This document shows positions 46,671 to 58,134 of a DNA stretch of 64,000 nt, piece after piece. Numbering within the stretch: the first letter of the stretch is position 1; every line of letters begins with the position of its first letter. The notes beneath the pieces are model-generated. The model ran no database searches. It was not told the origin of the DNA and was given only the letters and a program-made list of their open reading frames with translations. The translations under genes were made by a program, and so were the position numbers. Source of the DNA: a bacterium (GTDB lineage: Bacteria > Bacillota > Clostridia > Lachnospirales > Lachnospiraceae); assembly GCA_028724545.1 (NCBI GenBank), contig JAQYCU010000024.1, positions 62,001 to 126,000 of the forward strand, given 5' to 3'.

Positions 46671-48830
46671 CTATGCACGAATATCGAAAGAAAAGCGTTT
46701 CATATCTGCCGTTGCATGCGTATTTACTTTTGTATTAATAAAGTCGTCTACGGTAGGAGATGGCTGTTCTTTTTCCTGCACATGCATCCTGCACTGGTAT
46801 CCATGACGACTTAAAGCATCTTTTAACATATCAGCATTGACTTCGAGCAAATGCACAGAATCCGAATCATTTAATAAAAAGTCGGCATTGATATCCTGTC
46901 TGTTTTTATCGATTTTAATATCGATTTTTCCTAAATGCTCCATATCTAGATGGAGAAGAATGCTTGCCTTGTCCGGATTCTGCTGTAATTTCTCTTTTTT
47001 TGTATAAACATATAAATCTCCGTGTGCATCCTGACTTGGCAGTTTTAAAGGCACCTGAAAATAAGAAAAGGTTTCATTTAATGTTTTCATAAAAGAAATA
47101 TTTTGTTCGATATTTTTTGCAAAACCACTTAACTGTGAGGAATCAGAACCACTCAGTGTACTTTGAATCAGATGCCGGTATTCTTTGACCTGAGAATGCA
47201 TTTTCGTATAAAAATCGGACAAATTTTCTTTTTGTAATTGTTCCGGAGTAACAGTCCAGGAACTTTGCAATTCACGCGCAAAGAGTTTTTCAAATACATT
47301 TGTCTGGAATAGTGCGCGTACGGATTCGCTGTCAGTCAGGGAAATGGTATTGTAGATAACCGTCAATACTTCCTTTGTGGTCGCTTCACCGGACACAATC
47401 TTTGACAGCAGGAAACGGCTGATTGGCATATTTTGTAAGGAATCGGCCAGTTGTGTTCTTTCTTTATCGGAAAGATAGCTGTTTAATAAGTCATTGCTGC
47501 GTGCGTAATTTTCATAAGTTCTTATTAAGGTATCCAAAGCGTGGTTTCCTGTTGTAGTACCGGAATAATCTGTTGCGGTGTTGCTTTTTAAAGAATTGAG
47601 TGTATCAGAAAACGTATTTTTGGCATTTTCTGATAATGTCTGCAACAATTTTCCGGCAAAAGAAAACCTGTTTTCTGATTTTCCTTCTATATTTTCGGCA
47701 TCCTGTTCTGCATTGGCAGTCTGATTGGAAATATTTTCTTCTGCACCCACGTCGGAAGTATCAGTTGTGGATAACTGAAGGATATTTTTGACATAATTTT
47801 CCGAAACGACAGGAGTGTCTGCTACTGTCGGCTCCAGTATTTCGCTTAACTGTGAAAATTGGGAAGCCAGGACAGAAGGGGAAGTATCCTGTGGCAGTTT
47901 TATGGTACCACCCGATACGGCATCCCGGAGAAGTGTTACGGCATCCTGCAAAGATAATGTTTTCTGGTTTAACTGTGCCGTGATATCCTCTGTCAGTGGA
48001 GTATCGGATAACATATCAGCAATTTCCGTTTGCACATCAGACGGAAGAAGGGCAATGGTAGCCGGCTCAGAACCGGAAGAAGACAGCCCGATAGAGAGCA
48101 TGCTTTTTCCAAAGTTTGCTACGGCATCAGCCTGACTGTTTGCTGCCAGTGCACTTAATAAAGAAGGAATATCTTTTGAAAAATTCTGTAACTGTTCTAA
48201 TAACTGATAGTTATCATTACGGTAATTGCTGAACTGACGGACAGAATCTTCGTTAATTTCCATCATAAGACGGTTCATTACAGCAAGTGTATTCATATCG
48301 GTTGTGTGGCAGTCATATGCCTGCTGCATTAAATTCTGAATGGAATCCCTGTTGATAGGCAGTAAATTGTCCATAAGGGCTTTTACTGTTGTCTGATTGT
48401 GCTCTGTGGCAGGAAGGTTTGCCTCGCTTAGTGCTTTATTGATTAAGGTACGTTCAGTATCGGTATATCCCTTTGTGACATTTTCAAGATAGAGCGTGCC
48501 CCCAGCAATATCAATCAGGCGAAATGCGCGTGTCTGTCCGATGGCATAGGTTGCACTGTCTGGAATGCATCCACGCACAATTGTATTATTTTCCAATGTG
48601 ATAGAAATTTCATTGTTTCTTAAATCTGTAATTTCACCACGCAGAATATCGCCCACATGCAGGGAAGAAGCACCTCTGGCTACGCCGTAATTGCTTGACA
48701 TTCCAACGGTTCTGCCGGGCTGGGAAGAAGCATTGTGCTGATTGGCAATCCGGCGTTGTGCTGCGTGCTGTGTACTGTTGCCGGATTGTTTATTCTGATT
48801 TGTCTGAAGTGGATTAACGCGCTGTTCCAT
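46671..48830 (-). CDS. Large protein with FliK-like hook-length C-terminal domain
   Basis: A 719-residue protein. The N-terminus (about 1-50) is Gln/Asn/Ser-rich and disordered. Residues about 55-120 look like a small beta-barrel (LHVGDILRGEITDLRNNEIS). A long helical middle follows. About residues 610-680 (SILLHLDMEHLGKIDIKIDK to LKDALSRHGYQC) match the flagellar hook-length control C-terminal pattern. Related large proteins occur in Lachnospiraceae as an uncharacterised family. No other flagellar gene is in the window; a link to flagella is inferred from this domain and the PilZ neighbour. Confidence 0.55.
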   Translation of the reverse strand: MEQRVNPLQTNQNKQSGNSTQHAAQRRIANQHNASSQPGRTVGMSSNYGVARGASSLHVGDILRGEITDLRNNEISITLENNTIVRGCIPDSATYAIGQTRAFRLIDIAGGTLYLENVTKGYTDTERTLINKALSEANLPATEHNQTTVKALMDNLLPINRDSIQNLMQQAYDCHTTDMNTLAVMNRLMMEINEDSVRQFSNYRNDNYQLLEQLQNFSKDIPSLLSALAANSQADAVANFGKSMLSIGLSSSGSEPATIALLPSDVQTEIADMLSDTPLTEDITAQLNQKTLSLQDAVTLLRDAVSGGTIKLPQDTSPSVLASQFSQLSEILEPTVADTPVVSENYVKNILQLSTTDTSDVGAEENISNQTANAEQDAENIEGKSENRFSFAGKLLQTLSENAKNTFSDTLNSLKSNTATDYSGTTTGNHALDTLIRTYENYARSNDLLNSYLSDKERTQLADSLQNMPISRFLLSKIVSGEATTKEVLTVIYNTISLTDSESVRALFQTNVFEKLFARELQSSWTVTPEQLQKENLSDFYTKMHSQVKEYRHLIQSTLSGSDSSQLSGFAKNIEQNISFMKTLNETFSYFQVPLKLPSQDAHGDLYVYTKKEKLQQNPDKASILLHLDMEHLGKIDIKIDKNRQDINADFLLNDSDSVHLLEVNADMLKDALSRHGYQCRMHVQEKEQPSPTVDDFINTKVNTHATADMKRFSFDIRA

Positions 48831-49031
48831 AAATTACCATGCCTTTCTGTGTTCTATCCTATAAAATGCGTATTATTTCTATAAAAGTACAATGGCATAT
48901 TTTGAAAGGAAAAGTCATTGCATTTTTATAGAAAGCAGTGTGTCTGCCAGAATAAATTTCTCGAAAATAGTATACCATATGTATATTTATCGTCAAACAG
49001 GAAAAAAAATAAAAGAAATTTGAGAAAAAAC

Positions 49032-49060
49032 TTGACAAGAAATATAATGCGTGTTATCGT
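49032..49060 (+). promoter_or_regulatory. SigA promoter of the heat-shock operon
   Basis: TTGACA at 49032-49037, 17-base spacer, TATCGT at 49055-49060, directly upstream of the CIRCE operator. Confidence 0.7.
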
Positions 49061-49072
49061 ACTAGATAGAAA

Positions 49073-49099
49073 TTAGCACTCTACATTATTGAGTGCTAA
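49073..49099 (+). promoter_or_regulatory. CIRCE operator (HrcA binding site)
   Basis: Perfect consensus: TTAGCACTC at 49073-49081, nine bases, GAGTGCTAA at 49091-49099. It lies at the expected transcription start, so HrcA would repress its own operon. Confidence 0.97.
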
Positions 49100-49122
49100 C
49101 AAAAACAGAAGGGAGAGGTTGC

Positions 49123-50166
49123 ATGGAGTTAGACGAAAGAAAGTTAAAGATTCTGCAGGCAATTATCCGTACTTATCTTGATACAGGCGAGCCGGTTGGT
49201 TCCCGTACGATTTCAAAATATTCGGATTTGAACCTGAGTTCAGCAACGATTCGCAATGAAATGTCTGATTTGGAAGAAATGGGATATATTATCCAGCCTC
49301 ATACATCAGCAGGGCGAATTCCTTCTGATAAAGGTTATCGCCTTTATGTAGATACGATGTTGGATGCAAAGACCAGTGAAGTAGAAAACCTTAGGGAAGA
49401 GCTGGAAGAAAAGGCAGGCAAGATTGATGATGTCTTAAAGCAGGTTGCTAAGGTGCTGGCAGCCAACACAAATTATGCAACAATGGTTTCCGGACCACGT
49501 TATCAGACAAAGCGTGTTAAGTTTATTCAAATCACAACCGTGGATGAAGAAAATCTGCTGGCCGTCATTGTCTTAGATAACAATGTTGTAAAGAATCAGA
49601 TGATTCATATTGAAGATACCATTGAAGAAGAGATGATAGTGAAGTTAAACTTCATTTTGAATACGACATTAAATGGTTTAGATGTATTAGATATGAATCT
49701 GGCAGTGATTCAGAAAATCAAAGAGCAGGTTGGTGCTCATACACAGGTAATTGACTCCGTTCTTGAAGTCATTGGAAAGACTCTGGTTGAGGAAGATGAC
49801 TTGGAAGTATATACAAGTGGAGCTACTAATATTTTGAAGTATCCTGAGTTGTCAGACAAGGCAAAAGCTGCTGAAATTATCAATGCTTTTGAAGAAAAGC
49901 AGATTGTTCACAACTGGCTGGGGCTTCCGGACAAAGACAATAAAGCCGATAATGAAACACATGATATTCAAGTCTATATTGGCAATGAAACACATATGGA
50001 TTCTATGAAAGACTGTTCTATGGTAACAGCGACATACAAAATCCAGGAAGGTGTTTATGGAAAAATCGGTATTGTCGGACCAAAGCGAATGGATTATGAC
50101 AAGGTTGTGGGTACATTAAATTCTTTGATGGGACAATTAGATGACATCTTCAAAGAGAAAAAATAA
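49123..50166 (+). CDS. hrcA: Heat-inducible transcription repressor HrcA
   Basis: Represses hrcA-grpE-dnaK-dnaJ by binding CIRCE. The 347-residue protein has the winged-helix start LDERKLKILQAIIRTYLDTG, GSRTISKYSDLNLSSATIRN and HTSAGRIPSDKGYRLYVD, followed by the dimerisation domain ending GPKRMDYDKVVGTLN. GAAGGGAGAGG precedes the ATG at 49123; an ATG at 49093 lies inside the operator and is unlikely. Confidence 0.96.
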   Translation: MELDERKLKILQAIIRTYLDTGEPVGSRTISKYSDLNLSSATIRNEMSDLEEMGYIIQPHTSAGRIPSDKGYRLYVDTMLDAKTSEVENLREELEEKAGKIDDVLKQVAKVLAANTNYATMVSGPRYQTKRVKFIQITTVDEENLLAVIVLDNNVVKNQMIHIEDTIEEEMIVKLNFILNTTLNGLDVLDMNLAVIQKIKEQVGAHTQVIDSVLEVIGKTLVEEDDLEVYTSGATNILKYPELSDKAKAAEIINAFEEKQIVHNWLGLPDKDNKADNETHDIQVYIGNETHMDSMKDCSMVTATYKIQEGVYGKIGIVGPKRMDYDKVVGTLNSLMGQLDDIFKEKK

Positions 50167-50193
50167 TTAGAAAGTATAAGAGGTGATAGAAAA

Positions 50194-50787
50194 GTGGCAG
50201 AAGAAAAGAAAGAAGTAGAAGAAGAAATTTTGGAAAACAAAAACGAGGAAGAAACTTCTGAAAACGCGTCAGAAGAGGCAGTAAATGAAGCAGAAGATGC
50301 TAAGCCGGAAGAGAAAAAGAAATCTGGCAGAAAGAAAGATAAAAATATTGCTAAATTAGAAGAAAAACTTGCTGATTTGGAAGATAAACGGGTTCGCCAG
50401 CTTGCAGAATTTGAAAATTTCAGAAAACGTTCTGAAAAAGAAAAATCACAGATGTTTGAAGTTGGTGCAAAGACGGTTATCGAAAAGATGCTGCCGGTTA
50501 TTGACAACTTTGAAAGAGGTTTACAGGCAGTACCGGAAGATGAAAAGGATACTCCGTTTGTACAGGGAGTAGAGTTAGTATATAAGCAGTTACTGACAGC
50601 TTTTGAAGAGTTAGGCGTACAGCCAATAGAGGCAGTAGGCAAAGAGTTTGACCCAAATCTTCACAATGCAGTTATGATGGTGGATGATGAAGATTTGGAA
50701 AGTGGCACCGTTGCTGAGGAAATGCAGAAAGGATATATGTTCAAGGAGAGCGTTGTCCGACATAGTATGGTAAAGGTAGTCAACTAA
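50194..50787 (+). CDS. grpE: Nucleotide exchange factor GrpE
   Basis: Releases ADP from DnaK. The 197-residue protein has a highly acidic N-terminus (about 1-50), the long coiled coil (about 55-105, with LAEFENFRKRSEKEK) and the C-terminal wing with DPNLHNAVMMVDDE and GYMFKESVVRHSMVKV. The start is GTG at 50194, after AGAGGTGATAG. Confidence 0.95.
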   Translation: MAEEKKEVEEEILENKNEEETSENASEEAVNEAEDAKPEEKKKSGRKKDKNIAKLEEKLADLEDKRVRQLAEFENFRKRSEKEKSQMFEVGAKTVIEKMLPVIDNFERGLQAVPEDEKDTPFVQGVELVYKQLLTAFEELGVQPIEAVGKEFDPNLHNAVMMVDDEDLESGTVAEEMQKGYMFKESVVRHSMVKVVN

Positions 50788-50834
50788 AAGCGTAACCCCC
50801 GGTTATCCGGATACAATAAATAAGTAAAAAATAA

Positions 50835-52733
<1,899 letters not shown>

Positions 52734-52760
52734 AAAATAACAACTGAAAATATAGTGAAG

Positions 52761-52791
52761 ATAGGCTACTGTAATTATTGCAGTAGCCTAT
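52761..52791 (+). terminator. Hairpin between dnaK and dnaJ
   Basis: Perfect 11-bp stem (52761-52771 with 52781-52791) and a 9-base loop, without a T-run. It could lower dnaJ expression relative to dnaK or stabilise the dnaK mRNA. Confidence 0.55.
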
Positions 52792-52824
52792 ACAAGATAG
52801 AATGAAAAAGCAGGGAGCAGTATT

Positions 52825-53979
52825 ATGGCAGATAAAAGAGATTATTACGAGGTTCTTGGAGTTAGCAAGACGGCATCTGACTCGGAACTGAAGTCGGCTT
52901 ATCGAAAGTTGGCAAAAAAATATCATCCGGACACAAATCCAGGAGATAAAGAAGCCGAAGCAAAGTTTAAAGAGGCATCTGAAGCGTATGCTGTATTAAG
53001 CGATCCGGATAAACGTCGTCAATATGATCAATTTGGTCATGCTGCCTTTGACGGTAGTGCCGGTGGTGGTGGATTTGATTTCAACAATATGGATATGGGC
53101 GATATCTTTGGCGATATTTTTGGCGATTTCTTCGGTGGTGGAAGCCGTTCACGTGCCAGAAATAATGGCCCAATGAAGGGACAAAACCTTCGTACATCAG
53201 TCCGTATTACTTTTCAGGAGGCATGCTTTGGTGTTGACAAGGAAATTGATATTGTCCTGAAAGATGAGTGTACTTCCTGTCATGGAACCGGTGCAAAAGC
53301 AGGAACAACGCCACAGACATGTTCTAAATGTGGAGGAAAAGGCCAGGTTGTATTTACGCAGCAGTCGCTTTTTGGTGTTGTGCGTAATGTGCAGTCATGT
53401 CCGGACTGTCACGGAACCGGTAAGATTATAAAAGAACGCTGCCCGGATTGTAGTGGTTCCGGTTACATCAGTAAGAAGAAAAATATTTCCGTATCAATTC
53501 CGGCTGGTATTGACAATGGACAGTGCGTCCGTATCCGTGAAAAAGGTGAGCCGGGTGTAAATGGTGGTGGAAGAGGCGATTTGCTGGTAGAAGTTATCGT
53601 CGGAAATGACCCGATTTTCAAACGTCAGGACAGAGATATTTACTCTACTGTACCAATTACTTTCCCGAAAGCTGCACTGGGTGGAGATATCCGTATCAAA
53701 ACCATCGATGGTGATGTGATTTATAATGTCAAGCCGGGAACGCAGACGGATACCAAAGTCCGTTTACGTGGCAAGGGAGTTCCTTCATTGCGTAATAAGC
53801 AGATTCGTGGTGACCATTATGTTACATTAGTAGTTCAGGTCCCAACAAAAATGGATGCAGAGCAGAAAGAAGCATTAAAGGCATTTGAAAAAGCAATGTA
53901 TGGAGAAGAACAGGAAGTTCCGGAAGAAGAAGCAGATGCCAGCAAACATAAAAAGAAAGGCTTCAAACGCAAAAAATAG
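52825..53979 (+). CDS. dnaJ: Co-chaperone DnaJ (Hsp40)
   Basis: Stimulates DnaK ATPase and delivers substrates. The 384-residue protein has a J domain (about 4-70) with [10 protein letters not shown], a Gly/Phe-rich linker, and the four zinc motifs [24 protein letters not shown] and CPDCSGSG (about 150-220). The C-terminal substrate domains end in a Lys-rich tail. GGGAG precedes the ATG. Confidence 0.97.
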   Translation: MADKRDYYEVLGVSKTASDSELKSAYRKLAKKYHPDTNPGDKEAEAKFKEASEAYAVLSDPDKRRQYDQFGHAAFDGSAGGGGFDFNNMDMGDIFGDIFGDFFGGGSRSRARNNGPMKGQNLRTSVRITFQEACFGVDKEIDIVLKDECTSCHGTGAKAGTTPQTCSKCGGKGQVVFTQQSLFGVVRNVQSCPDCHGTGKIIKERCPDCSGSGYISKKKNISVSIPAGIDNGQCVRIREKGEPGVNGGGRGDLLVEVIVGNDPIFKRQDRDIYSTVPITFPKAALGGDIRIKTIDGDVIYNVKPGTQTDTKVRLRGKGVPSLRNKQIRGDHYVTLVVQVPTKMDAEQKEALKAFEKAMYGEEQEVPEEEADASKHKKKGFKRKK

Positions 53980-53982
53980 TTA

Positions 53983-54011
53983 TTGAATCAAAATATAAAA
54001 TACGGTATACT
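53983..54011 (+). promoter_or_regulatory. SigA-type promoter after dnaJ
   Basis: TTGAAT (53983-53988), 17-base spacer, TATACT (54006-54011), about 87 bases before the start of the small acidic protein gene. Confidence 0.55.
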
Positions 54012-54097
54012 GTTAAAAGAGAAATCCTTAGATAAGCTGTAAATGGGCAATGTATCAGATGACTGTCCCAGCTTATTATGAGGAAGGAGGCAGTGCT

Positions 54098-54541
54098 ATG
54101 GGGAATGCAGCCCGTTCAATGAATATAGTTTCTCAAAAATATGATGCAACATTGGATTATCATGTTACAATGTATGATAATCTTCCTTATAAACGTGATG
54201 CAGAATATTGTAATATTGAAAAAGTTGCATTATATAGTGGAAGAGTGATTAAATACTATGCATGCGCTAATCAGCCAGACTGTGTTTTGATTGATAACAA
54301 GGACAATCAGATGGAACAGATATTGGCACGGTTACAGATGGAGATGGAGTCTTTAAAGGCACATCAGGAACCGGAAGTACTCAATGCAGTGCCGTCGGAT
54401 GAGGTGACAGCCGAACAGATTCAGTCGCTTCTGGATGATAAAAATGACACACCGGACAGAGAGATTTCTGAAGAAGATGATAATCTGACGGATGCACCGG
54501 AAGATGCCGTAAATGCATTTAGTGATGTAGAAGACTGGTAA
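54098..54541 (+). CDS. Uncharacterised acidic protein downstream of dnaJ
   Basis: A 147-residue soluble protein I do not recognise. Residues 1-80 look folded (MNIVSQKYDATLDYHVTMYD, YYACANQPDCVLIDN, with two cysteines). About 80-97 is a short helix with coiled-coil character (QMEQILARLQMEMESLKAHQ). The rest is highly acidic and probably disordered (EISEEDDNLTDAPEDAV). AAGGAGG before 54098 sets the start; an upstream ATG at 54050 lacks a site. It has its own promoter and a terminator, so it is separable from the heat-shock operon. Confidence 0.75.
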   Translation: MGNAARSMNIVSQKYDATLDYHVTMYDNLPYKRDAEYCNIEKVALYSGRVIKYYACANQPDCVLIDNKDNQMEQILARLQMEMESLKAHQEPEVLNAVPSDEVTAEQIQSLLDDKNDTPDREISEEDDNLTDAPEDAVNAFSDVEDW

Positions 54542-54564
54542 AAAAGCAGTCTATAAAATGAGAT

Positions 54565-54602
54565 AAAAAGAATCAAAGCAGTTATTGTTTTGATTCTTTT
54601 TG
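54565..54602 (+). terminator. Intrinsic terminator after the acidic protein gene
   Basis: Thirteen-bp stem (54565-54577 with 54589-54601), 11-base loop, ending in T's. It is A/T symmetric, so it could work on both strands. Confidence 0.75.
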
Positions 54603-54749
54603 TGTTGTTGACATTTTATGGGGGTGTGTTATAATAATGTGCGTATTGTCAAAATGAAAAACAGTTTTAGAAACAGTATTTTGGAGAGTGATTTCAAGGC
54701 AAAAAAAAAGCACTCTTTTCAAAATGCAGAAAGTAAAGATGGAGAGATT

Positions 54750-55535
54750 ATGGCTATAAAAAGATATATGAAGAACTTTCTTCGTTATAAGTATTTATTA
54801 TTTGAATTAGTGAAGAAAAATATTAAATTAAAATACCGTCGTTCCTATCTGGGTATTTTATGGACATTGATTGAACCGTTATTAACGATGATGGTATTGA
54901 CATTAGTATTTGGAACATTTTTTGGAAATGACGACCCACAATATCCTGTATATATTCTTTGTGGACGCTTGTTATATAGTTTCTTTTCATCAGCAAGCAA
55001 GTCGGCATTAAAGTCAATTAGCAGCAATTCTTCTATGATAAAGAAAGTATATGTACCAAAATATATCTATGTCATTTCGACAATTATATCAAATTTTGTG
55101 ACGTTCCTTATTTCTTTAATTGTATTAGTTGGAGTAGGAGCTGTCCTGAAGGTAAAAGTAACTCCGTATTTAGTGCAGGCGATTGTACCATTGCTGATTT
55201 TATTTGTACTGACACTCGGAATTGGTTTGATTTTAGCAACATTAAATGTATTCTTCCGTGATATTGAATATATCTGGACGGTAGCAACCATGCTGATTAT
55301 GTATGCATCTGCTATTTTCTATCAGACAGACCGTGTTATTAATACAGGAAATGGCTGGATTTTTAATATCAATCCGGTATATATGTGTATTTCTAACTTC
55401 CGTGATGCTGTTTTGTATGGTGTGCCAATGAATATGACGTACTGTGTAACGTCTGCTATTGTGGCAGTTGTTATGTTAATATTTGGTTCCGTTTTGTTCT
55501 GCAAGGAGCAAGACAAGTTTATCTTGCATGTATAG
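54750..55535 (+). CDS. ABC-2 type permease, TagG/Wzm-like polymer exporter
   Basis: Membrane half of an exporter for teichoic acid or another lipid-linked polysaccharide. The 261-residue protein starts AIKRYMKNFLRYKYLLFELV, then KKNIKLKYRRSYLGILWTLI, the usual TagG/Wzm N-terminus, followed by about six membrane segments. GGAGAG before 54750 supports this start over an ATG at 54618, whose extra 44 residues look non-coding. The ATPase gene follows after nine bases. Confidence 0.9.
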   Translation: MAIKRYMKNFLRYKYLLFELVKKNIKLKYRRSYLGILWTLIEPLLTMMVLTLVFGTFFGNDDPQYPVYILCGRLLYSFFSSASKSALKSISSNSSMIKKVYVPKYIYVISTIISNFVTFLISLIVLVGVGAVLKVKVTPYLVQAIVPLLILFVLTLGIGLILATLNVFFRDIEYIWTVATMLIMYASAIFYQTDRVINTGNGWIFNINPVYMCISNFRDAVLYGVPMNMTYCVTSAIVAVVMLIFGSVLFCKEQDKFILHV

Positions 55536-55544
55536 GAGGCTGTT

Positions 55545-56285
55545 ATGAAGAAAGATGTCGCAGTTAGTGTAAATAATGTTGGTATGCGATTTAATCTTAG
55601 TCAGGAAAGAGTAGACAACCTGAAAGAATTTGTTATCAAATTTCTGAGAAGAGATTTAAAGTATAATGAGTTCTGGGCTCTTAAAGATATTGATTTTGAA
55701 ATTAAAAAAGGCGAACGTGTCGGTGTTTTAGGATTGAATGGTTCCGGCAAAAGTACATTGTTAAAAGTCGTTTCCGGCGTTTTAAAACCATCTGTAGGTT
55801 CGATTGAAACACGAGGTGTTATCGCTCCTTTGCTGGAGTTAGGTGCAGGATTCAGTGCCGAATATACCGGAAGAGAAAATATCTATCTGTATGGTTCGGT
55901 ATTAGGATATACGAAAGAATTTCTGGATGAAAAATTTGATGAAATCGTAGATTTTTCCGGATTGGGAGAATTTATTGAAGTACCATTAAAAAATTATTCT
56001 TCTGGTATGAAAGCAAGACTTGGTTTTTCGATTGCTACGGTAGTAGAACCGGATATTTTGATTTTGGATGAAGTTTTATCCGTAGGAGATAAGAAGTTTC
56101 GTAAGAAGAGCGAAAACAAGATTATGAGTATGTTTGATGAAGGGGTTACTGTACTTTTCGTTTCACATTCTTTAGAGCAGGTAAAAAGACTTTGTGATAA
56201 AGCGATTATTCTGGATAGTGGCCGTCTTGTGGCAAAAGGACCAGTAGAAAAAGTTGCCAGAATCTACAAAAATATGACGGAATAG
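55545..56285 (+). CDS. ABC transporter ATPase, TagH/Wzt-like
   Basis: Powers the adjacent permease. The 246-residue protein has Walker A LGLNGSGKST, the signature YSSGMKARLGFS and Walker B ILILDEVLSVGDK, with the FVSHSLEQVKRLCDKAIIL H-loop. It has no C-terminal carbohydrate-binding extension, so substrate selection should not depend on a Wzt-C domain. AGGAGG precedes the ATG. The tar genes at 15.7-25.6 kb are the likely source of substrate. Confidence 0.92.
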   Translation: MKKDVAVSVNNVGMRFNLSQERVDNLKEFVIKFLRRDLKYNEFWALKDIDFEIKKGERVGVLGLNGSGKSTLLKVVSGVLKPSVGSIETRGVIAPLLELGAGFSAEYTGRENIYLYGSVLGYTKEFLDEKFDEIVDFSGLGEFIEVPLKNYSSGMKARLGFSIATVVEPDILILDEVLSVGDKKFRKKSENKIMSMFDEGVTVLFVSHSLEQVKRLCDKAIILDSGRLVAKGPVEKVARIYKNMTE

Positions 56286-56317
56286 TAATAGATTTTTTGA
56301 GGAGGTTATCGAAAAAA

Positions 56318-57931
56318 ATGATAGTATCAAAACAGTCACGAAACAAAATTAAATTACTGATTGCATTTACTTTTGGTATTTTTCTGGGAAGCCTTTGCTA
56401 TCAGAACTCTGTAAAAGCAGCTTCCGATTACCTGGTTAAAATCAATAAGCAGGCAAACTGTGTTACCATTTACAAGCAAAAAAGCGATGGTACCTATAAG
56501 CCGGTAAAAGCACTGATTTGTTCCACCGGTCAGGCTACAAAACTGGGAACCTATTCATTAGGCGAAAAACTGCGCTGGCATACACTGGATGGCCCGTGCT
56601 ATGGACAGTATTGTACAAGAATTTATGGTGGTGTCTTATTCCATTCGGTGTGGTATACTGGCAAAAACAATCCGGCCACGCTTTCCATTTCTTCGTACAA
56701 CAAACTGGGAACAACGGCATCTCACGGATGTGTGCGTCTGACAGTAGCCGGTGCAAAATGGATATATAAAAATGTACCGTCCGGTACTAAGGTTGTGATT
56801 TATTCCAGCAAGAATCCGGGCCCATTAGGAAAACCTAAGGCAATTAAGCTGCCATATACATATGGCTGGGACCCTACCGATACCGACAACCCAAAGAATC
56901 CGTGGAATAAAAAGAAACCTGTTATTACAGGTGTTAAAAACCAGACAGTAGATTACAATTCTTCTTTTAACATTTTAAAAGGAGTCAAGGCAAAGAATAC
57001 AACCGGTTTTAATGCAAAATCCCTTTTGAAGACGAAAATCACATATAGGGGAAAGAAAGTATCGAAAGTAGATACCAAAACACCGGGAACATATAAAGTA
57101 ACTTATTCACTGACAGATGAAATCGGACGAAAAGCAAAAGCAAAAGCCGTATATAAAGTAACGGCACCGAAGAAAATGCCGGTGATTAGTGGAACCAAAA
57201 ATGTATATGTTACATCTAAGAAGAAGTTAACAAAGAAATATCTGTTAAAGGGTGTAACCGTAAAACAGTCTGGTAAGAAACTGGCATCAAAATATATCAA
57301 GGTTTCCTTAAAGAAGATTAAGAAAAATGTATATAAAGTTACTTATACAGCGAAGAAAGCAAGTGTGCCTGCTGTAGCAACAGCAAAAGCGTATATTGAT
57401 ACAAAGGCACCTGCTATCAAGGGAATTGCAAATAATGCTTCTTATCGTGTAGACAAATCGACAGCGATTACAAAAGCATATGCAAAGAGCCTGATAAAGA
57501 GTGTAACAGACAATTATACAAAGTTAACGGTGTCAGATGTATCAGTTACCCTTACAAAGGTAAGTGCAGAGGATAAATACAAGGCTGTTTATAAGGTAAA
57601 TGACCAGGCTGGAAATAAAACAACAATTACAGTTTATCTGATTCCTACGGAATTTGTTACGATTTCCGGACCGTCATCCATTAATGTATCTGCTGCAGCA
57701 TTGGGATGTACAGAAACAACAACGACAGCACAGTTAGAGAGCAAGTTAAGAGCCTATTTATTAAACAATGCAGGAATTACGGCAAAGACTTATACGAATG
57801 CCAATATTACCGGACAGTTAGAAATCACTCTGGTACAAAATGGCACAAAGGTGTATGAGGCAACATTTACCGTGGCAGATGCTGCGAATCATAAGGCTAC
57901 TAAGAAAGTACAGGTTACGGTAACAGAGTAG
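56318..57931 (+). CDS. Secreted L,D-transpeptidase with C-terminal Ig-like repeats
   Basis: A 537-residue protein with a signal or anchor segment (about 12-35, ending near VKAASD). A YkuD domain follows (about 40-170), with the catalytic SHGCVRLTVAGAKWIY. Beyond a Pro/Asp-rich linker are three or four repeated beta-sandwich units of about 80 residues (for example TPGTYKVTYSLTDEIGRKAK), very rich in Lys and Thr, resembling bacterial Ig-like domains. These may bind wall polymers. ATG at 56318 is preferred; AGGAGG at 56300-56305 is 12 bases upstream. Confidence 0.85.
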   Translation: MIVSKQSRNKIKLLIAFTFGIFLGSLCYQNSVKAASDYLVKINKQANCVTIYKQKSDGTYKPVKALICSTGQATKLGTYSLGEKLRWHTLDGPCYGQYCTRIYGGVLFHSVWYTGKNNPATLSISSYNKLGTTASHGCVRLTVAGAKWIYKNVPSGTKVVIYSSKNPGPLGKPKAIKLPYTYGWDPTDTDNPKNPWNKKKPVITGVKNQTVDYNSSFNILKGVKAKNTTGFNAKSLLKTKITYRGKKVSKVDTKTPGTYKVTYSLTDEIGRKAKAKAVYKVTAPKKMPVISGTKNVYVTSKKKLTKKYLLKGVTVKQSGKKLASKYIKVSLKKIKKNVYKVTYTAKKASVPAVATAKAYIDTKAPAIKGIANNASYRVDKSTAITKAYAKSLIKSVTDNYTKLTVSDVSVTLTKVSAEDKYKAVYKVNDQAGNKTTITVYLIPTEFVTISGPSSINVSAAALGCTETTTTAQLESKLRAYLLNNAGITAKTYTNANITGQLEITLVQNGTKVYEATFTVADAANHKATKKVQVTVTE

Positions 57932-57969
57932 TAAGTAAAATTCATGTAAAAAAAGTAATGTAATATATA

Positions 57970-58020
57970 AAAATAAGTGGTATAATAATTCGTAGTCTGG
58001 ACTATCATGCCACTTATTTT
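57970..58020 (+). terminator. Terminator after the L,D-transpeptidase gene
   Basis: Eleven-bp outer stem (57970-57980 with 58010-58020) with an inner TAGTC/GACTA pairing; T-rich after the right arm. Confidence 0.65.
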
Positions 58021-58134
58021 CTTGTTATGATTTACATCTGTTCTCAGATGTATTCTGAAAGGTAGTGACAGATACCGGCAGGATTTTTATGGATGAAAAA
58101 GGCTTCCATTCTGTGGAGTAAGAGAGGGGAAACT

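Noticed and set aside
50094-50642. Ser/Phe-rich minus-strand frame over hrcA-grpE
   Set aside because: Product of the Glu/Lys codon bias of the acidic GrpE N-terminus read backwards.
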